Below are positions 1 through 8,891 of a DNA stretch of 64,000 bases, piece after piece. The translations under genes and the position numbers were made by a program. Within the stretch, counting starts at the first letter, position 1, and each line of letters opens with the position of its first letter. The DNA lies in NCBI RefSeq assembly GCF_018531425.1, contig NZ_JAHBOI010000005.1:363971-427970 (forward strand). The letters are read 5' to 3'. Origin of the DNA: Paenarthrobacter sp. DKR-5 (lineage in GTDB: Bacteria > Actinomycetota > Actinomycetes > Actinomycetales > Micrococcaceae). The notes beneath the pieces are model-generated. The model had not been told where the DNA came from. It did not search any database and worked only from the letters and a program-made list of their open reading frames with translations.

Positions 1-1127
1 GTGCGGCCAACCATCGCGACCTCGGGGTCGGTGAAGACCACCTGCGGCACCGCGGCAACATCCGCCGTGGCGGCGTACTTGCTCCAGTCGGGTGCCTCGC
101 CGTCGAGGTTCCCGGCAGCCCGGGCACTGATGGCGTCCCCGGTGGCGCGCGCCTCGTACTTGCCCTGGTGGGTCAGCATCACCTTGCCGGCCGCGTCGCC
201 GACGGCGTACAGCCAGCCGCCGTCGACGCCGGCGACCCGTCCGGTGGGGTCCGCGTGCAGGGCCGCGACGTCAAGGCCGAGTTCCTCCAGGCCAAGGCCC
301 GCCAGGGACGGTTTGCGCCCGAGCGCCACGAGCAGCTGGTCCCCGCTCACGCGGCGGCCGCCGGCGAGCTCAAGCTCGATCTTCCCGTCAGCGGCGCGGC
401 CGACCCGGGAGACGTCGGTGTGCGTGCGCAGGTCAACGCCGTCGGCCCGCAGACCCGCCGCGACAAGCTTGCGGGCCGGTTCGGGAAACTTGCCCAGCAG
501 CTCCCCGCGGGCGACGAGGGTCACGTTGGCGCCGAGCCGGGCGTAGGCCTGCGCCAGCTCAGCACCGGCGACGCCGCCGCCCATGACGAGGAGGTGATCG
601 GGGACCGTGGAGGAGGAGGTCGCTTCCCGGGTGCCCCAATGCGGCACGTCGGACAAGCCGGGCACCGGTGGAGCGACGGGTTTGGAACCGGTGGCGAGCA
701 CCACGGCCTGCCGGGCCCGCAACAGGTGCTGGCTGCCGTCGCGGCCGGCCACCTGCACCTCGCGGGCACCGGAGACCGTAGCCCGGCCGCGCAGCACGTC
801 GATGCCGGTGTTGTCCGCCCATTCGATCTGGCTGTCGTCCTGCCAGTGCGAGGTGAACGAGTCGCGGCGCTTGAAGACCGGGTCTGCGGCCAGGGTGCCG
901 GTGACGGCCTCGCGGGCTCCGGCTACCGACTGCGCGCCGAGCAGGGCCGTTCCGGGCCGAAGCAGGGCCTTCGAGGGCATGCAGGCCCAGTAGGAGCATT
1001 CGCCGCCCACCAGGGCAGCTTCGACCATGATCACCTTCAGGCCGCCCTTGACGACCCGCTCGGCCACATTTTCGCCGACGGCACCGCCGCCGATCACCAC
1101 CACATCCGTTGCATGCTCCTCAACCAT
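1..1127 (-). CDS. Pyridine nucleotide-disulfide oxidoreductase (dihydrolipoamide dehydrogenase / mercuric reductase-like), 3' end cut by the window
   Basis: The reverse strand from the ATG at 1127 reads open to the window edge (about 375 codons; a complete family member has 450-480). The start (MVEEHATDVVVIGGGAVGENVA) carries the FAD dinucleotide fold GxGxxG. Around residue 45 lies a redox centre GGECSYWACMPSK with the class I spacing CxxxxC, although the residues between the cysteines differ from the usual CVNVGC. A second nucleotide fold (VMGGGVAGAELAQAY) near residue 180 should bind NAD(P)H, and the second FAD motif (YAVGDAAG) follows near 295. The family moves electrons between NAD(P)H, FAD and a disulfide or quinone. 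The substrate cannot be named because the C-terminal dimerisation domain with the His-Glu pair is outside the window. Confidence 0.85.
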   Translation of the reverse strand, partial: MVEEHATDVVVIGGGAVGENVAERVVKGGLKVIMVEAALVGGECSYWACMPSKALLRPGTALLGAQSVAGAREAVTGTLAADPVFKRRDSFTSHWQDDSQIEWADNTGIDVLRGRATVSGAREVQVAGRDGSQHLLRARQAVVLATGSKPVAPPVPGLSDVPHWGTREATSSSTVPDHLLVMGGGVAGAELAQAYARLGANVTLVARGELLGKFPEPARKLVAAGLRADGVDLRTHTDVSRVGRAADGKIELELAGGRRVSGDQLLVALGRKPSLAGLGLEELGLDVAALHADPTGRVAGVDGGWLYAVGDAAGKVMLTHQGKYEARATGDAISARAAGNLDGEAPDWSKYAATADVAAVPQVVFTDPEVAMVGR

Positions 1128-1429
1128 GACCTGAGCCTGCCATCCCGCCGTCCCCCGGGCAAGGAAACCCGACGCGCCCGGGGCTGCACGCGCGGTCCTG
1201 CCGGCGAACCCTCCCCGGGGTGGGCGGTCTAGACCGCGGGACGGCACCTGCGGAGTCGCTCCGGCGTCCGGGGCTCCGTGACTTTGGAGGCAATGACGCC
1301 TCAATCGGTGCTGAGGCGTCATTAGCTGGGCGGGCAGTGGGAGACCCCGGCGCTTGGCGGCGCGGGTGGCCAGGCTGACGACGTCGCCCGGCGAGCGACC
1401 CCTAGCCCGCCCCCAACCCCAGGAAACAC
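1128..1429. other. Intergenic region without a gene
   Basis: No reading frame with a plausible start, Shine-Dalgarno sequence or recognisable product was found. The open frame on the plus strand continuing from the left is the shadow of the flavoprotein gene. The only structure is the hairpin at 1292-1323. Confidence 0.6.
1292..1323. terminator. 12-bp perfect hairpin, possible terminator
   Basis: AATGACGCCTCA and its exact reverse complement flank an 8-base loop. There is no T-run on either side, so factor-independent termination is uncertain. It sits between the tRNA-Arg unit and the flavoprotein gene, both on the minus strand, and could insulate them. Confidence 0.4.
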
Positions 1430-1463
1430 AAAAGCCCCGAACCGGGGTTGCCGGTTCGGGGCT
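1430..1463 (-). terminator. Rho-independent terminator of tRNA-Arg
   Basis: On the minus strand a 13-bp stem (AGCCCCGAACCGG with its complement, 5-base loop) is followed by TTTTG. It begins 4 bases after the tRNA 3' end. Confidence 0.8.
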
Positions 1464-1467
1464 GCTG

Positions 1468-1540
1468 TGCGCGCGAAGGGATTCGAACCCCCAACCTTCT
1501 GATCCGTAGTCAGATGCTCTATCCGTTGAGCTACGCACGC
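1468..1540 (-). tRNA. tRNA-Arg (anticodon ACG)
   Basis: Reading the minus strand gives a complete 73-base cloverleaf: acceptor GCGTGCG pairing with CGCGCGC (one G-T pair), D arm with AGCTCA and TAGAGC, anticodon loop CTACGGA with ACG at 34-36, and T loop GGTTCGAATCC. The discriminator is A and CCA is not encoded. A34 is expected to be deaminated to inosine by TadA to read CGN codons. A terminator hairpin follows directly. Confidence 0.97.
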
Positions 1541-1628
1541 TTGGCTTCAAGGCCAGATACAACTTTAGCGTGTAGCGCGGGGGACGCCAAATCGACCAGT
1601 GTTGCGACACATGGACTAGACCGGTCTA

Positions 1629-1644
1629 CGTGACATTCATCACA
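1629..1644. promoter_or_regulatory. Crp/GlxR-type operator upstream of pckG
   Basis: GTGA-N6-TCACA (cGTGAcattcaTCACA) matches the Crp/GlxR consensus TGTGA-N6-TCACA in 9 of 10 positions. It lies about 150 bp before the pckG start with no gene between. GlxR control of gluconeogenic genes is known in corynebacteria; function here is inferred. Confidence 0.55.
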
Positions 1645-1792
1645 AACCCTCTCAGTTGCTCAATCGTAACTCCTTGAAATTCCGCGGAAAGGCGGATTTT
1701 CGCCCGAGGACATCAGACATGTACCCCCTCCTCCGCGCGGCCGGCCGCCCCTAGCCTTTTTACACACCACTGGCCCAACGAAGGGAAGAGTC

Positions 1793-3628
1793 ATGGGCGA
1801 TCAACCGCGTCTGCAGGTACTGGAGAAAGTTCCGACCACCCACGCAGCACTGCTGTCCTGGGTGAACGAGGTCGCGGAGCTGACCGAACCTGCCCGCATC
1901 CACTGGGTCGACGGCTCGGCGGAGGAAAACAAGCGGCTGACCGATGAGCTCGTCGACGCCGGCACGCTGGTGCGGCTGAACGAGGAGAAGTTCCCCAACT
2001 CTTTCGCGGCCTTTTCGGACCCGAAGGATGTCGCCCGCGTCGAGGAGCAGACCTTCATCTGCTCGCAGAACGAGCACGACGCCGGATTCACCAACAACTG
2101 GATGGACCCGGAGCAGATGAAGCAGAAGCTGCGCGGCCTGTTCCGCGGGTCTATGCGGGGCCGCACCATGTACGTGATTCCTTTCGTCATGGGACACCTC
2201 GACGACGACGATCCGAAGTTCGGCGTCGAGATCACGGACAGCGCCTACGTGGTGGCCTCGATGCGCATCATGGCCCGGATCGGCACCGAGGTGCTGGACA
2301 AGCTCACCGAGCTCGACGCGTTCTTCGTCCCGGCACTGCACTCCCTTGGCGCACCCCTGGAAGAGGGACAGGCCGACGTCGCCTGGCCGTGCAATGACGA
2401 GAAGTGGATTGTGCACTTCCCCGAGGAGCGTTCCATCTGGTCGTTCGGCTCCGGCTACGGCGGCAACGCGCTGCTGGGCAAGAAGTGCTTCGCGCTGCGC
2501 ATCGCCTCGGTGATGGCGCACGATGAGGGCTGGCTGGCCGAGCACATGCTCATCCTCAAACTCACCAGCCCGCAGGAGAAGACCTACTACCTCTCCGCGG
2601 CCTTCCCGTCCGCTTGCGGCAAGACCAACCTCGCCCTGCTGGATCCGACCATCAGCGGGTGGAAGGTCGAGACCCTGGGCGATGACATCACCTGGATGCG
2701 CTTCGGCAAGGACGGCGAACTGCGGGCGGTCAACCCCGAGGCGGGCCTCTTCGGCGTCGCGCCCGGCACCGGCTGGGGCACCAACCCCAACGCCATGCGT
2801 GCCATCGCCAAGGGCAACAGCATCTTCACCAACGTGGCCCTCACCGACGACGGCGGGGTCTGGTGGGAGGGCATGACCGAGGAGGTCCCCGAACAGCTGA
2901 CGGACTGGACCGGCCAGCGGTGGACCGCCGAGTCCGGCACTCCCGCAGCGCACCCGAACTCCCGGTTCTGCACGCCGATCGACCAGATCGACATGCTGGC
3001 CGAGGAGTACTACACGCCCAACGGCGTCCCGCTCTCGGCCATCCTGTTCGGCGGCCGGCGCAAGACCACCATCCCCTTGGTGACGCAGGCGCGTGACTGG
3101 AACAACGGCATCTTCATGGGCTCGACGCTCTCCTCGGAGACGACGGCGGCAGCGGCGGGCCAGGTCGGCGTCGTCCGCCGCGACCCGATGGCGATGCTCC
3201 CGTTCATCGGCTACGACGCCGGGGACTACCTCAACCACTGGGTGAACCTGAGCAAGAACGCGGACCCGGAAAAGCTTCCGCAGATCTTCCTGGTCAACTG
3301 GTTCCGGCGCCGGGCCGACGGCGGATTCGCCTGGCCGGGGTTCGGGGACAACGCCCGCGTGCTCAAGTGGGCCATCGAGCGCCTCGAGGGTGCCGCCGAC
3401 GCCGTGGAAACCCCCATCGGATTCGTGCCGGCTGCCGACGCGCTCGACTTGGAGGGCCTGGAGCTGACCCCGGAGCACGTGGCCGAGGCGGTCAAGGTTG
3501 ACCCCGAGGAATGGGCTGTCGAGCTGGAGAGCATCGAAGAGTGGTTCGCGAACTTCGGGGAGTCGCTGCCGCAGGAGCTCGCCGCGGAGCTGGACGGGCT
3601 CAAGGCCCGGCTGGGGCAGCGGGCCTAG
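1793..3628 (+). CDS. pckG: Phosphoenolpyruvate carboxykinase (GTP)
   Basis: This cytosolic enzyme converts oxaloacetate and GTP to phosphoenolpyruvate, CO2 and GDP, the entry step of gluconeogenesis. The 611-residue length is normal for the GTP class (about 600). The nucleotide loop FPSACGKTN lies at 271-279 with the hyperreactive cysteine at 275. Metal and substrate segments include the [11 protein letters not shown] stretch near 420 and the C-terminal [18 protein letters not shown] segment that contacts GTP. The ATG is preceded by GAAGGGA at the right spacing. The gene stands alone, with a Crp/GlxR-like site upstream and a bidirectional hairpin downstream, so it is probably one monocistronic unit under carbon control. 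Confidence 0.98.
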   Translation: MGDQPRLQVLEKVPTTHAALLSWVNEVAELTEPARIHWVDGSAEENKRLTDELVDAGTLVRLNEEKFPNSFAAFSDPKDVARVEEQTFICSQNEHDAGFTNNWMDPEQMKQKLRGLFRGSMRGRTMYVIPFVMGHLDDDDPKFGVEITDSAYVVASMRIMARIGTEVLDKLTELDAFFVPALHSLGAPLEEGQADVAWPCNDEKWIVHFPEERSIWSFGSGYGGNALLGKKCFALRIASVMAHDEGWLAEHMLILKLTSPQEKTYYLSAAFPSACGKTNLALLDPTISGWKVETLGDDITWMRFGKDGELRAVNPEAGLFGVAPGTGWGTNPNAMRAIAKGNSIFTNVALTDDGGVWWEGMTEEVPEQLTDWTGQRWTAESGTPAAHPNSRFCTPIDQIDMLAEEYYTPNGVPLSAILFGGRRKTTIPLVTQARDWNNGIFMGSTLSSETTAAAAGQVGVVRRDPMAMLPFIGYDAGDYLNHWVNLSKNADPEKLPQIFLVNWFRRRADGGFAWPGFGDNARVLKWAIERLEGAADAVETPIGFVPAADALDLEGLELTPEHVAEAVKVDPEEWAVELESIEEWFANFGESLPQELAAELDGLKARLGQRA

Positions 3629-3661
3629 CGTCCGGCAGCCGCCGCGACCGGCAGCAAGAAA

Positions 3662-3697
3662 AAGAGGGAGGGCACGGCGTACCGTTCCCTCCCTCTT
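3662..3697. terminator. Bidirectional terminator between pckG and the phosphohexomutase
   Basis: An 11-bp stem (AAGAGGGAGGG with its complement) has purines on the left and TTTTTC following it on the minus strand. It serves two convergent genes and is strongest in the minus direction. Confidence 0.75.
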
Positions 3698-3715
3698 GCG
3701 TTGCCGGCTGCGGCG

Positions 3716-5146
3716 CTACTGGCGCACGAGCTCCAGGACGCGGTCCCGGACGCGTGCCATGGTCGCCTCGTCCCGGGCTTCGGCGTTCAGGCGCAGGAAC
3801 GGTTCGGTGTTGGAGGCGCGCAGGTTGAACCACCAGTCGCCGGCGTCGTCGGTGAAGGTCAGCCCGTCAAGCTCGTCAATGCTCACGCCCGGCCGTTCGA
3901 ACTCGCCGCGCACGCGGGCCACGGCCGAAGGGACGTCCTCCAGCTTGGAATTGATCTCGCCGCTGGACATGTACGGCTCGTACTCGCGGCCCAGCTCCGA
4001 GAGCGGTCCGTCCTGCTCGCCGAGCGCGGCGAGGACGTGCATGGCGGCGAGCATGCCGGTGTCCGCGTTGTAGAAGTCGCGGAAGTAGTAGTGCGCCGAA
4101 TGCTCGCCGCCGAAGACTGCGCCTTCCTTGGCCATCACGTCCTTGATGAAGGAGTGGCCCACGCGGGTGCGGACGGCCCGGCCGCCGGCGGCGTGCACCA
4201 GTTCCGGCACGGCGCGGGACGTGATCAGGTTGTGGATGACCACCGGTTCGGTGATGCCCTCGGCCTTGGCGCGGGCGATCTCGCGCATCGCGACCAGCCC
4301 GGTCACGGCCGACGGCGAGACCGGCTCGCCCTTCTCGTCGATCACAAAGCAGCGGTCCGCGTCGCCGTCGAAGGCCAGTCCGATGTCCGCGCCATGCTGG
4401 ACGACGGCCTTCTGCAGGTCGCGCAGGTTCTCAGGTTCCAGCGGGTTGGCCGGGTGGTTCGGGAAGGAACCGTCGAGCTCGAAGTAAAGCGGAATGATCT
4501 CGAACGGCAGGGCGGCCAGCAGCTTGTCGCCCAGCACGGCCGGCGTCGTCAGGCCCGCCATGCCGTTGCCGGCGTCGACGACGATCTTCAGCGGCCGCGA
4601 GCCGCTCAGGTCCACGAGGCTGCGCAGGTAGACGGCGTAGTCCTTCAGCACGTCCTTGACCGAGATGCGGCCGCGCGTCCCGGTCTCCGGGATGCCCTCC
4701 GCGAGGTAGCGTTCGGCCAGGGCCTGGATTTCCTTCAGGCCGGTCTCGGAGGAAACGGGAACCGCCCCGGCCTTGGCCATTTTGATGCCGTTGTATTCGG
4801 CGGGGTTGTGGCTCGCCGTGAAGGTGGCTCCGGCGGCGTTGAGCGTGCCGCAGGCGTAGTAGAGCTCGTCAGTGGAAATCAGGTCCAGCAGCTTGACGTC
4901 GGCGCCACGGGCCGCGGCCCCGTTCGCGAAGGCCTTGATGAAGTCTGGGGAGGACGGGCGCATGTCCCCGCCGGCGAGCACCGTCTGGCCGGCGAGCCCC
5001 AGCACGTCGACAAATGCCGCGCCAACCGCCTCGACGATGTCGTTGGTGATCGTCTCGCCGACGATGCCCCGGACGTCATAGGCCTTAAAGGAAGGCGAAA
5101 GGTCCACGGAGCCGGAGGTGTTCTCTGCGTTTTCTGTGCTGGTCAC
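3716..5146 (-). CDS. manB: Phosphomannomutase/phosphoglucomutase
   Basis: The enzyme interconverts hexose 1- and 6-phosphates (mannose, possibly glucose) and supplies GDP-mannose or UDP-glucose precursors. All four alpha-D-phosphohexomutase signatures are present: the phosphoserine loop TASHNP at 110-115 with Ser112, the Mg-binding loop DGDADR at 260-265, the sugar loop GEHSAHYYF near 330, and a C-terminal phosphate loop (RASNTEPFLRLN) near 450. The 476-residue length is usual for the bifunctional actinobacterial group. The ATG at 5146 lies 98 bp from the divergent recQ start. The sequence alone does not separate mannose from glucose preference. Confidence 0.92.
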   Translation of the reverse strand: MTSTENAENTSGSVDLSPSFKAYDVRGIVGETITNDIVEAVGAAFVDVLGLAGQTVLAGGDMRPSSPDFIKAFANGAAARGADVKLLDLISTDELYYACGTLNAAGATFTASHNPAEYNGIKMAKAGAVPVSSETGLKEIQALAERYLAEGIPETGTRGRISVKDVLKDYAVYLRSLVDLSGSRPLKIVVDAGNGMAGLTTPAVLGDKLLAALPFEIIPLYFELDGSFPNHPANPLEPENLRDLQKAVVQHGADIGLAFDGDADRCFVIDEKGEPVSPSAVTGLVAMREIARAKAEGITEPVVIHNLITSRAVPELVHAAGGRAVRTRVGHSFIKDVMAKEGAVFGGEHSAHYYFRDFYNADTGMLAAMHVLAALGEQDGPLSELGREYEPYMSSGEINSKLEDVPSAVARVRGEFERPGVSIDELDGLTFTDDAGDWWFNLRASNTEPFLRLNAEARDEATMARVRDRVLELVRQ

Positions 5147-5244
5147 CCGAACATCCTAGCCGACAGCCCCCGCGCGCCAGCGGTGAAGGCAAGGGGAATC
5201 CGGCCGCGAACCGGCCTGTCGGGGGCGGCTGGGATACTGGGGGA

Positions 5245-7383
5245 ATGCAGACAGCAGCACCCGCTCAGTCCACGCACGCCCAGGCCCTTGCCGTGCTCCG
5301 CACGCTGGTGGGGAGGGGCGACGCGCAGTTCCATGACGGCCAGTACGAGGCGGTGGAGGCCCTTGTCGACGGCGGCCGGCGCGCGCTGGTGGTGCAGCGC
5401 ACCGGCTGGGGCAAGAGCGCCGTGTACTTCGTCTCGAGCCTGCTGTTGCGCGGCCGAGGCGCCGGACCCACCCTGATCGTCTCCCCGCTGCTGGCCCTCA
5501 TGCGGGACCAGATCGCCGCCGCTGAGCGCGCCGGCGTGCGGGCCGCCGCCGTCAACTCGGCCAACCAGTTGGAGTGGGACGACGTGCGCCAGCGGCTCGC
5601 GGACGACGACGTCGACGTGCTGCTGGTCTCGCCCGAACGGCTGAACAACCCCCGGTTCCGCGAGGAGCAGCTGCCCGAACTGATCCGGCGCACCGGGCTG
5701 CTGGTGATTGACGAAGCGCACTGCATCTCCGACTGGGGCCATGACTTCCGCCCGGACTACCGGCGGATCCGGGAGCTGGTGGCCGCGCTGCCGGCCTCCG
5801 TGCCGGTGCTCGCGACGACGGCGACGGCGAACACCCGGGTGGTCGCGGACATCGAGGAGCAGCTCGGGGCTGGGGCGGAGGTGCTGACCATCCGCGGGCC
5901 GCTGGCGCGCCGGTCGCTGCGGCTGGGCGTGCTGCGGCTGCCGGACGCCCGCACCCGGCTCGCATGGCTCCTCTCGCACCTTGGCCAGCTGCCGGGAAGC
6001 GGCATCATCTACACCCTCACCGTCTCGGCGGCGGAGGACACGGCGCGGCTGCTCCGCGAGGCAGGGCACAACGTGCTGGCTTACACGGGCCGGACGGACC
6101 CGGCGGACCGCGAGGTGGCGGAGCAGCGGCTCAAGGACAACGAGGTCAAGGCCCTCGTCGCCACGAGTGCGCTCGGGATGGGCTTCGACAAGCCGGACCT
6201 GGGCTTCGTGCTCCACTTGGGGGCGCCGTCGTCGCCGGTCGCCTACTACCAGCAGGTGGGCCGGGCGGGCCGCGCGACGGACAACGCGGACGTGCTGCTG
6301 CTGCCGGGCCGCGAGGACAAGGACATTTGGGCCTATTTCGCGACGGCCTCGATGCCGACGGAAGACAAGGCGCTGCAGGTGATCAGCGCCCTGGCGGAGG
6401 CGGGCAGCCCGCTGTCCGTGCCGGCCCTCGAGGTGCAGGTGGACCTGCGCCGGTCCGCGCTGGAACTCATGCTCAAGGTGCTCGCGGTGGATGGCGCCGT
6501 CGAACGGGTTCCGGCGGGCTGGCGCTCGACCGGGGTGCCATGGCGGTACGACGAGGAGCGGTACCGCCGGATCGCGGAGAGCCGCGACGCCGAGCAGGAA
6601 GCGATGCTCGAATATGAGCGCACGGACGGTTGCCGGATGGAGTTCCTCGCCCGGATGCTCGACGACGGCACTGCCAGTGCCTGCGGCCGCTGCGACAACT
6701 GTGTGCGGGCCGCGGGAGGCGAGCGCTGGTACCCGGCGGCCGTCGACGACGCCGCCGCCTCGGCTGCGGGCGCGAGCCTGCAGCGCGTGGGAGTGGAGAT
6801 TGAGCCGCGCAGCACCTGGCCCTCGGGCATGGCCCGGCTGGGCGTGCCGGTGAAGGGACGGTTCTCCGGCGACGAAGTCAACCAGCCGGGAAGGGCCCTG
6901 GCGCGGTTGACCGACCTGGGCTGGGGAGGCAGGCTGCGGGAACTCTTCGGTCCCGGCGCTTCCGACGCCCCTGCCGACGAGGCGCTCATCAAGGCCTGCG
7001 TGCAGGTCCTCGCCGGCTGGGGCTGGGACGAGCGCCCCGCCGCGGTGGTCAGCGTCCCGTCGCGCTCCCGGCCGCAGCTGGTCGAGTCCGTGGCGGCGGG
7101 CCTGGCCGGCGTGGGGCGGCTGCCCTATCTGGGGTCACTTCAGTTCGCCGGGGACGGGCCGACCGGGGGAGCAGGCGGCAACAGCGCGTACCGGCTCGCC
7201 GGAGTGTGGGAGCAGTTCGCCGCAGGAGCCGCCGTGACCGAAGCCCTGCAGGGGACGCCCGGTCCGGTCCTGCTCGTCGATGACCTGGTGGACAGCCGCT
7301 GGACACTGACCGAAGCCGGCCGCGTGCTGCGCCGGGCCGGCGCCTCAGCCGTGCTGCCCTTCGCGCTGGCCCTGCGCGGCTGA
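5245..7383 (+). CDS. recQ: RecQ-family ATP-dependent DNA helicase with C-terminal phosphoribosyltransferase-like domain
   Basis: The protein (712 residues) should unwind DNA 3' to 5' during repair. The helicase core shows Walker A GWGKS at 54-58, DEAH at 156-159 followed by CISDWGHDFRPDYR, motif III ATTATAN, and the QQVGRAGR motif VI near 340. A RecQ zinc site follows, with cysteines in GCRMEF and ACGRCDNC near 465-486. No HRDC domain is seen. Instead the last 130 residues contain VVSVPSRSRPQLVESVAAGLA and, near 675-689, VLLVDDLVDSRWTLT. The latter resembles the PRPP loop of ComF/Apt-type phosphoribosyltransferases. Whether this domain is catalytic or only a fold for binding nucleotides is unknown. 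Confidence 0.9.
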   Translation: MQTAAPAQSTHAQALAVLRTLVGRGDAQFHDGQYEAVEALVDGGRRALVVQRTGWGKSAVYFVSSLLLRGRGAGPTLIVSPLLALMRDQIAAAERAGVRAAAVNSANQLEWDDVRQRLADDDVDVLLVSPERLNNPRFREEQLPELIRRTGLLVIDEAHCISDWGHDFRPDYRRIRELVAALPASVPVLATTATANTRVVADIEEQLGAGAEVLTIRGPLARRSLRLGVLRLPDARTRLAWLLSHLGQLPGSGIIYTLTVSAAEDTARLLREAGHNVLAYTGRTDPADREVAEQRLKDNEVKALVATSALGMGFDKPDLGFVLHLGAPSSPVAYYQQVGRAGRATDNADVLLLPGREDKDIWAYFATASMPTEDKALQVISALAEAGSPLSVPALEVQVDLRRSALELMLKVLAVDGAVERVPAGWRSTGVPWRYDEERYRRIAESRDAEQEAMLEYERTDGCRMEFLARMLDDGTASACGRCDNCVRAAGGERWYPAAVDDAAASAAGASLQRVGVEIEPRSTWPSGMARLGVPVKGRFSGDEVNQPGRALARLTDLGWGGRLRELFGPGASDAPADEALIKACVQVLAGWGWDERPAAVVSVPSRSRPQLVESVAAGLAGVGRLPYLGSLQFAGDGPTGGAGGNSAYRLAGVWEQFAAGAAVTEALQGTPGPVLLVDDLVDSRWTLTEAGRVLRRAGASAVLPFALALRG

Positions 7384-7390
7384 GGAATCC

Positions 7391-7421
7391 CCGGTGCCGC
7401 CGCGGTCAGCGGCGGCACCGG
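7391..7421. terminator. Hairpin terminator between convergent recQ and aldo/keto reductase genes
   Basis: A 13-bp perfect stem (CCGGTGCCGCCGC and complement, loop GGTCA) begins 8 bases after the recQ stop. There is no strong T-run, so it may depend on RNA structure alone or on Rho. Confidence 0.6.
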
Positions 7422-7458
7422 AACTTCCCCGGACTTCCCGGGTTCGGCAGGTCCGGTT

Positions 7459-8490
7459 CTAGCGGCCGCCCTCGATCTTGCGGCTGCGCTGCTCGATCGC
7501 CGGGGTTCCGTACGGGTACTCTGCCAGCTGCGGTGCGCTGACGGCGTCGAGCTTCTCGGTTTGCTCGGGGGTCAGGTGCAGGTCGGCGGCCTTGAGGTTG
7601 TCCGCGAGCTGCTCCTGGTTCCGTGCTCCGAGGATCACCGAGGTGACCGCCGGCCGGTGCGCCAGCCAGCTCAGGGCGATCTGGGACGAGGAGACGCCGT
7701 GCTCGGCGGCAACCTCTCCGACGGCGTCGATGATCTCCCAGGTGGTGCTCTTCTCGTTGCGGCCCTCGTAGGCTTCCATTCCGCGATTGGGGTTCTCGCC
7801 CAACCGGGTGGCGCCGGTGGGAACGGAGTCCCGCTCGTACTTGCCGGTGAGCCAGCCGCCGCCCAGCGGTGACCAGGGCAGCAGGCCGATGCCGGCGTCG
7901 AGCGCCGCGGGCACGACCTCGGATTCAATGCCGCGCACCAGCAGCGAGTACTGCGGCTGCAGCGTCACCGGCGGGTTCCAGTGGTGCGCCTTGGCCTCGT
8001 AGACGGCCTTGGTCAGCTGCCAGCCGAGGAAGTTGGAGAAGCCGTAGTAACCGATCTTGCCGGAGGCGACGGCGTCGTTGAGGAAGTGCAGCGTTTCCTC
8101 CAGCGGCGTGTACGGGTCCCAGGCGTGCATCTGGTACAGGTCAATGTGGTCCACGCCGAGGCGGCGCAGCGAGTCGTCGAGCGCCTTGCGCAGGTGGCGC
8201 CGGGAGGTGCCGAGGTCGTTCGGCCCCTTGCCCATCGGGAAGCGGCCCTTGGTGGCGATGACGAGCTGGTCGTGCTTGTCCGGGTTGGCGGCGAGCCAGC
8301 GGCCGATGATCTCCTCGGAGGTGCCGGAGGAGTAGACGTCGGCGGTGTCAATGAAGTTGCCGCCGGCGGCCACGTAGTCGTCGAGCAGCGCGTGGGAGGT
8401 GGCCTCGTCCGACTCGGCGCCGAACGTCATCGTGCCGAGGGCGTAGGAGGAGACGACGGCGCCGCTGTTGCCAAGCTTGCGGTATTCCAT
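7459..8490 (-). CDS. Aldo/keto reductase
   Basis: This is an NADP(H)-dependent oxidoreductase of the AKR superfamily (343 residues). It shows the barrel signature GNFIDTADVYSSGTSEEIIG with the catalytic Asp and Tyr, the ATKGRF lysine segment, and YQMHAWDP with the catalytic His position. The C-terminal cofactor region (VTSVILGARNQEQLADNL) is also present. The start chosen is ATG 8490, because GGAAGGA precedes it and the family signature MEYRKLGNSG begins there. The open frame continues 74 codons upstream but has no supporting ribosome site. The likely substrates are aldehydes or sugars, and the physiological one is unknown. It stands alone between a terminator and an inverted repeat. Confidence 0.88.
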   Translation of the reverse strand: MEYRKLGNSGAVVSSYALGTMTFGAESDEATSHALLDDYVAAGGNFIDTADVYSSGTSEEIIGRWLAANPDKHDQLVIATKGRFPMGKGPNDLGTSRRHLRKALDDSLRRLGVDHIDLYQMHAWDPYTPLEETLHFLNDAVASGKIGYYGFSNFLGWQLTKAVYEAKAHHWNPPVTLQPQYSLLVRGIESEVVPAALDAGIGLLPWSPLGGGWLTGKYERDSVPTGATRLGENPNRGMEAYEGRNEKSTTWEIIDAVGEVAAEHGVSSSQIALSWLAHRPAVTSVILGARNQEQLADNLKAADLHLTPEQTEKLDAVSAPQLAEYPYGTPAIEQRSRKIEGGR

Positions 8491-8610
8491 AGGGTGGTCC
8501 TTCCGGTCTTCCTTGAACAGTTGGTCAGTGACCCAGCCTATGCGGACATCAGACATCCAGGGCGGCCCAGCGTGGCCCTGCCAGACCCACCCGGATCCGC
8601 CCCGGTTTAA

Positions 8611-8677
8611 GCGCGCGAACGGCCAGTTGTGGCGGCTTCCGCGCGCCGGAGCCCGCCACAACTGGCCGTTCGCGCGC
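8611..8677. repeat. Long inverted repeat, two perfect 25-bp arms
   Basis: The arms 8611-8635 and 8653-8677 are exact reverse complements with a core AACGGCCAGTTGTGG and a 17-base GC-rich spacer. The repeat lies upstream of the aldo/keto reductase start and beyond the tRNA-Ser terminator. It could be a REP-like dispersed element or a cruciform. There is no T-run, so it is not a standard terminator. Confidence 0.8.
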
Positions 8678-8710
8678 AGGACCGGGCGCGGGAAGGCTGC
8701 CGCGGACACC

Positions 8711-8740
8711 AAAAAACCCCCGGAAAAATCCGGGGGTTTT
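8711..8740 (-). terminator. Rho-independent terminator of tRNA-Ser(GCT)
   Basis: On the minus strand AAAACCCCCGGA pairs with TCCGGGGGTTTT across a short T-rich loop and the stem runs into TTTTTT. It starts 2 bases after the encoded CCA. Confidence 0.9.
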
Positions 8741-8742
8741 CG

Positions 8743-8834
8743 TGGCGGAGACGGGGGGATTTGAACCCCCGGTCGAGTTTAACCCCGACCCTTCATTAGC
8801 AGTGAAGTCCATTCGGCCGCTCTGGCACGTCTCC
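8743..8834 (-). tRNA. tRNA-Ser (anticodon GCT)
   Basis: The minus strand gives a class II tRNA with acceptor GGAGACG paired with CGTCTCC, anticodon loop CTGCTAA with GCT, a long variable arm, and T loop GGTTCAAATCC. The discriminator is G, as expected for serine, and CCA is encoded (8743-8745). Confidence 0.97.
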
Positions 8835-8891
8835 AGTGCTATTACTAGCCCCCCAAGATTAGCCGGAAGCGGCCGCCGATAGCAAAAACGG

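Noticed and set aside
1760..3478. 572-codon open frame on the minus strand opposite pckG
   Set aside because: High GC leaves long antisense frames open; the product has no family signature and pckG on the other strand is certain. The same holds for the long frames opposite the FAD/NAD(P) protein (11023-12918), glgP (53157-55247) and maltokinase (59681-61498).
8491..8712. 74-codon N-terminal extension of the aldo/keto reductase
   Set aside because: It would translate the 25-bp inverted repeat and has no ribosome site, while ATG 8490 has GGAAGGA and the family N-terminus.
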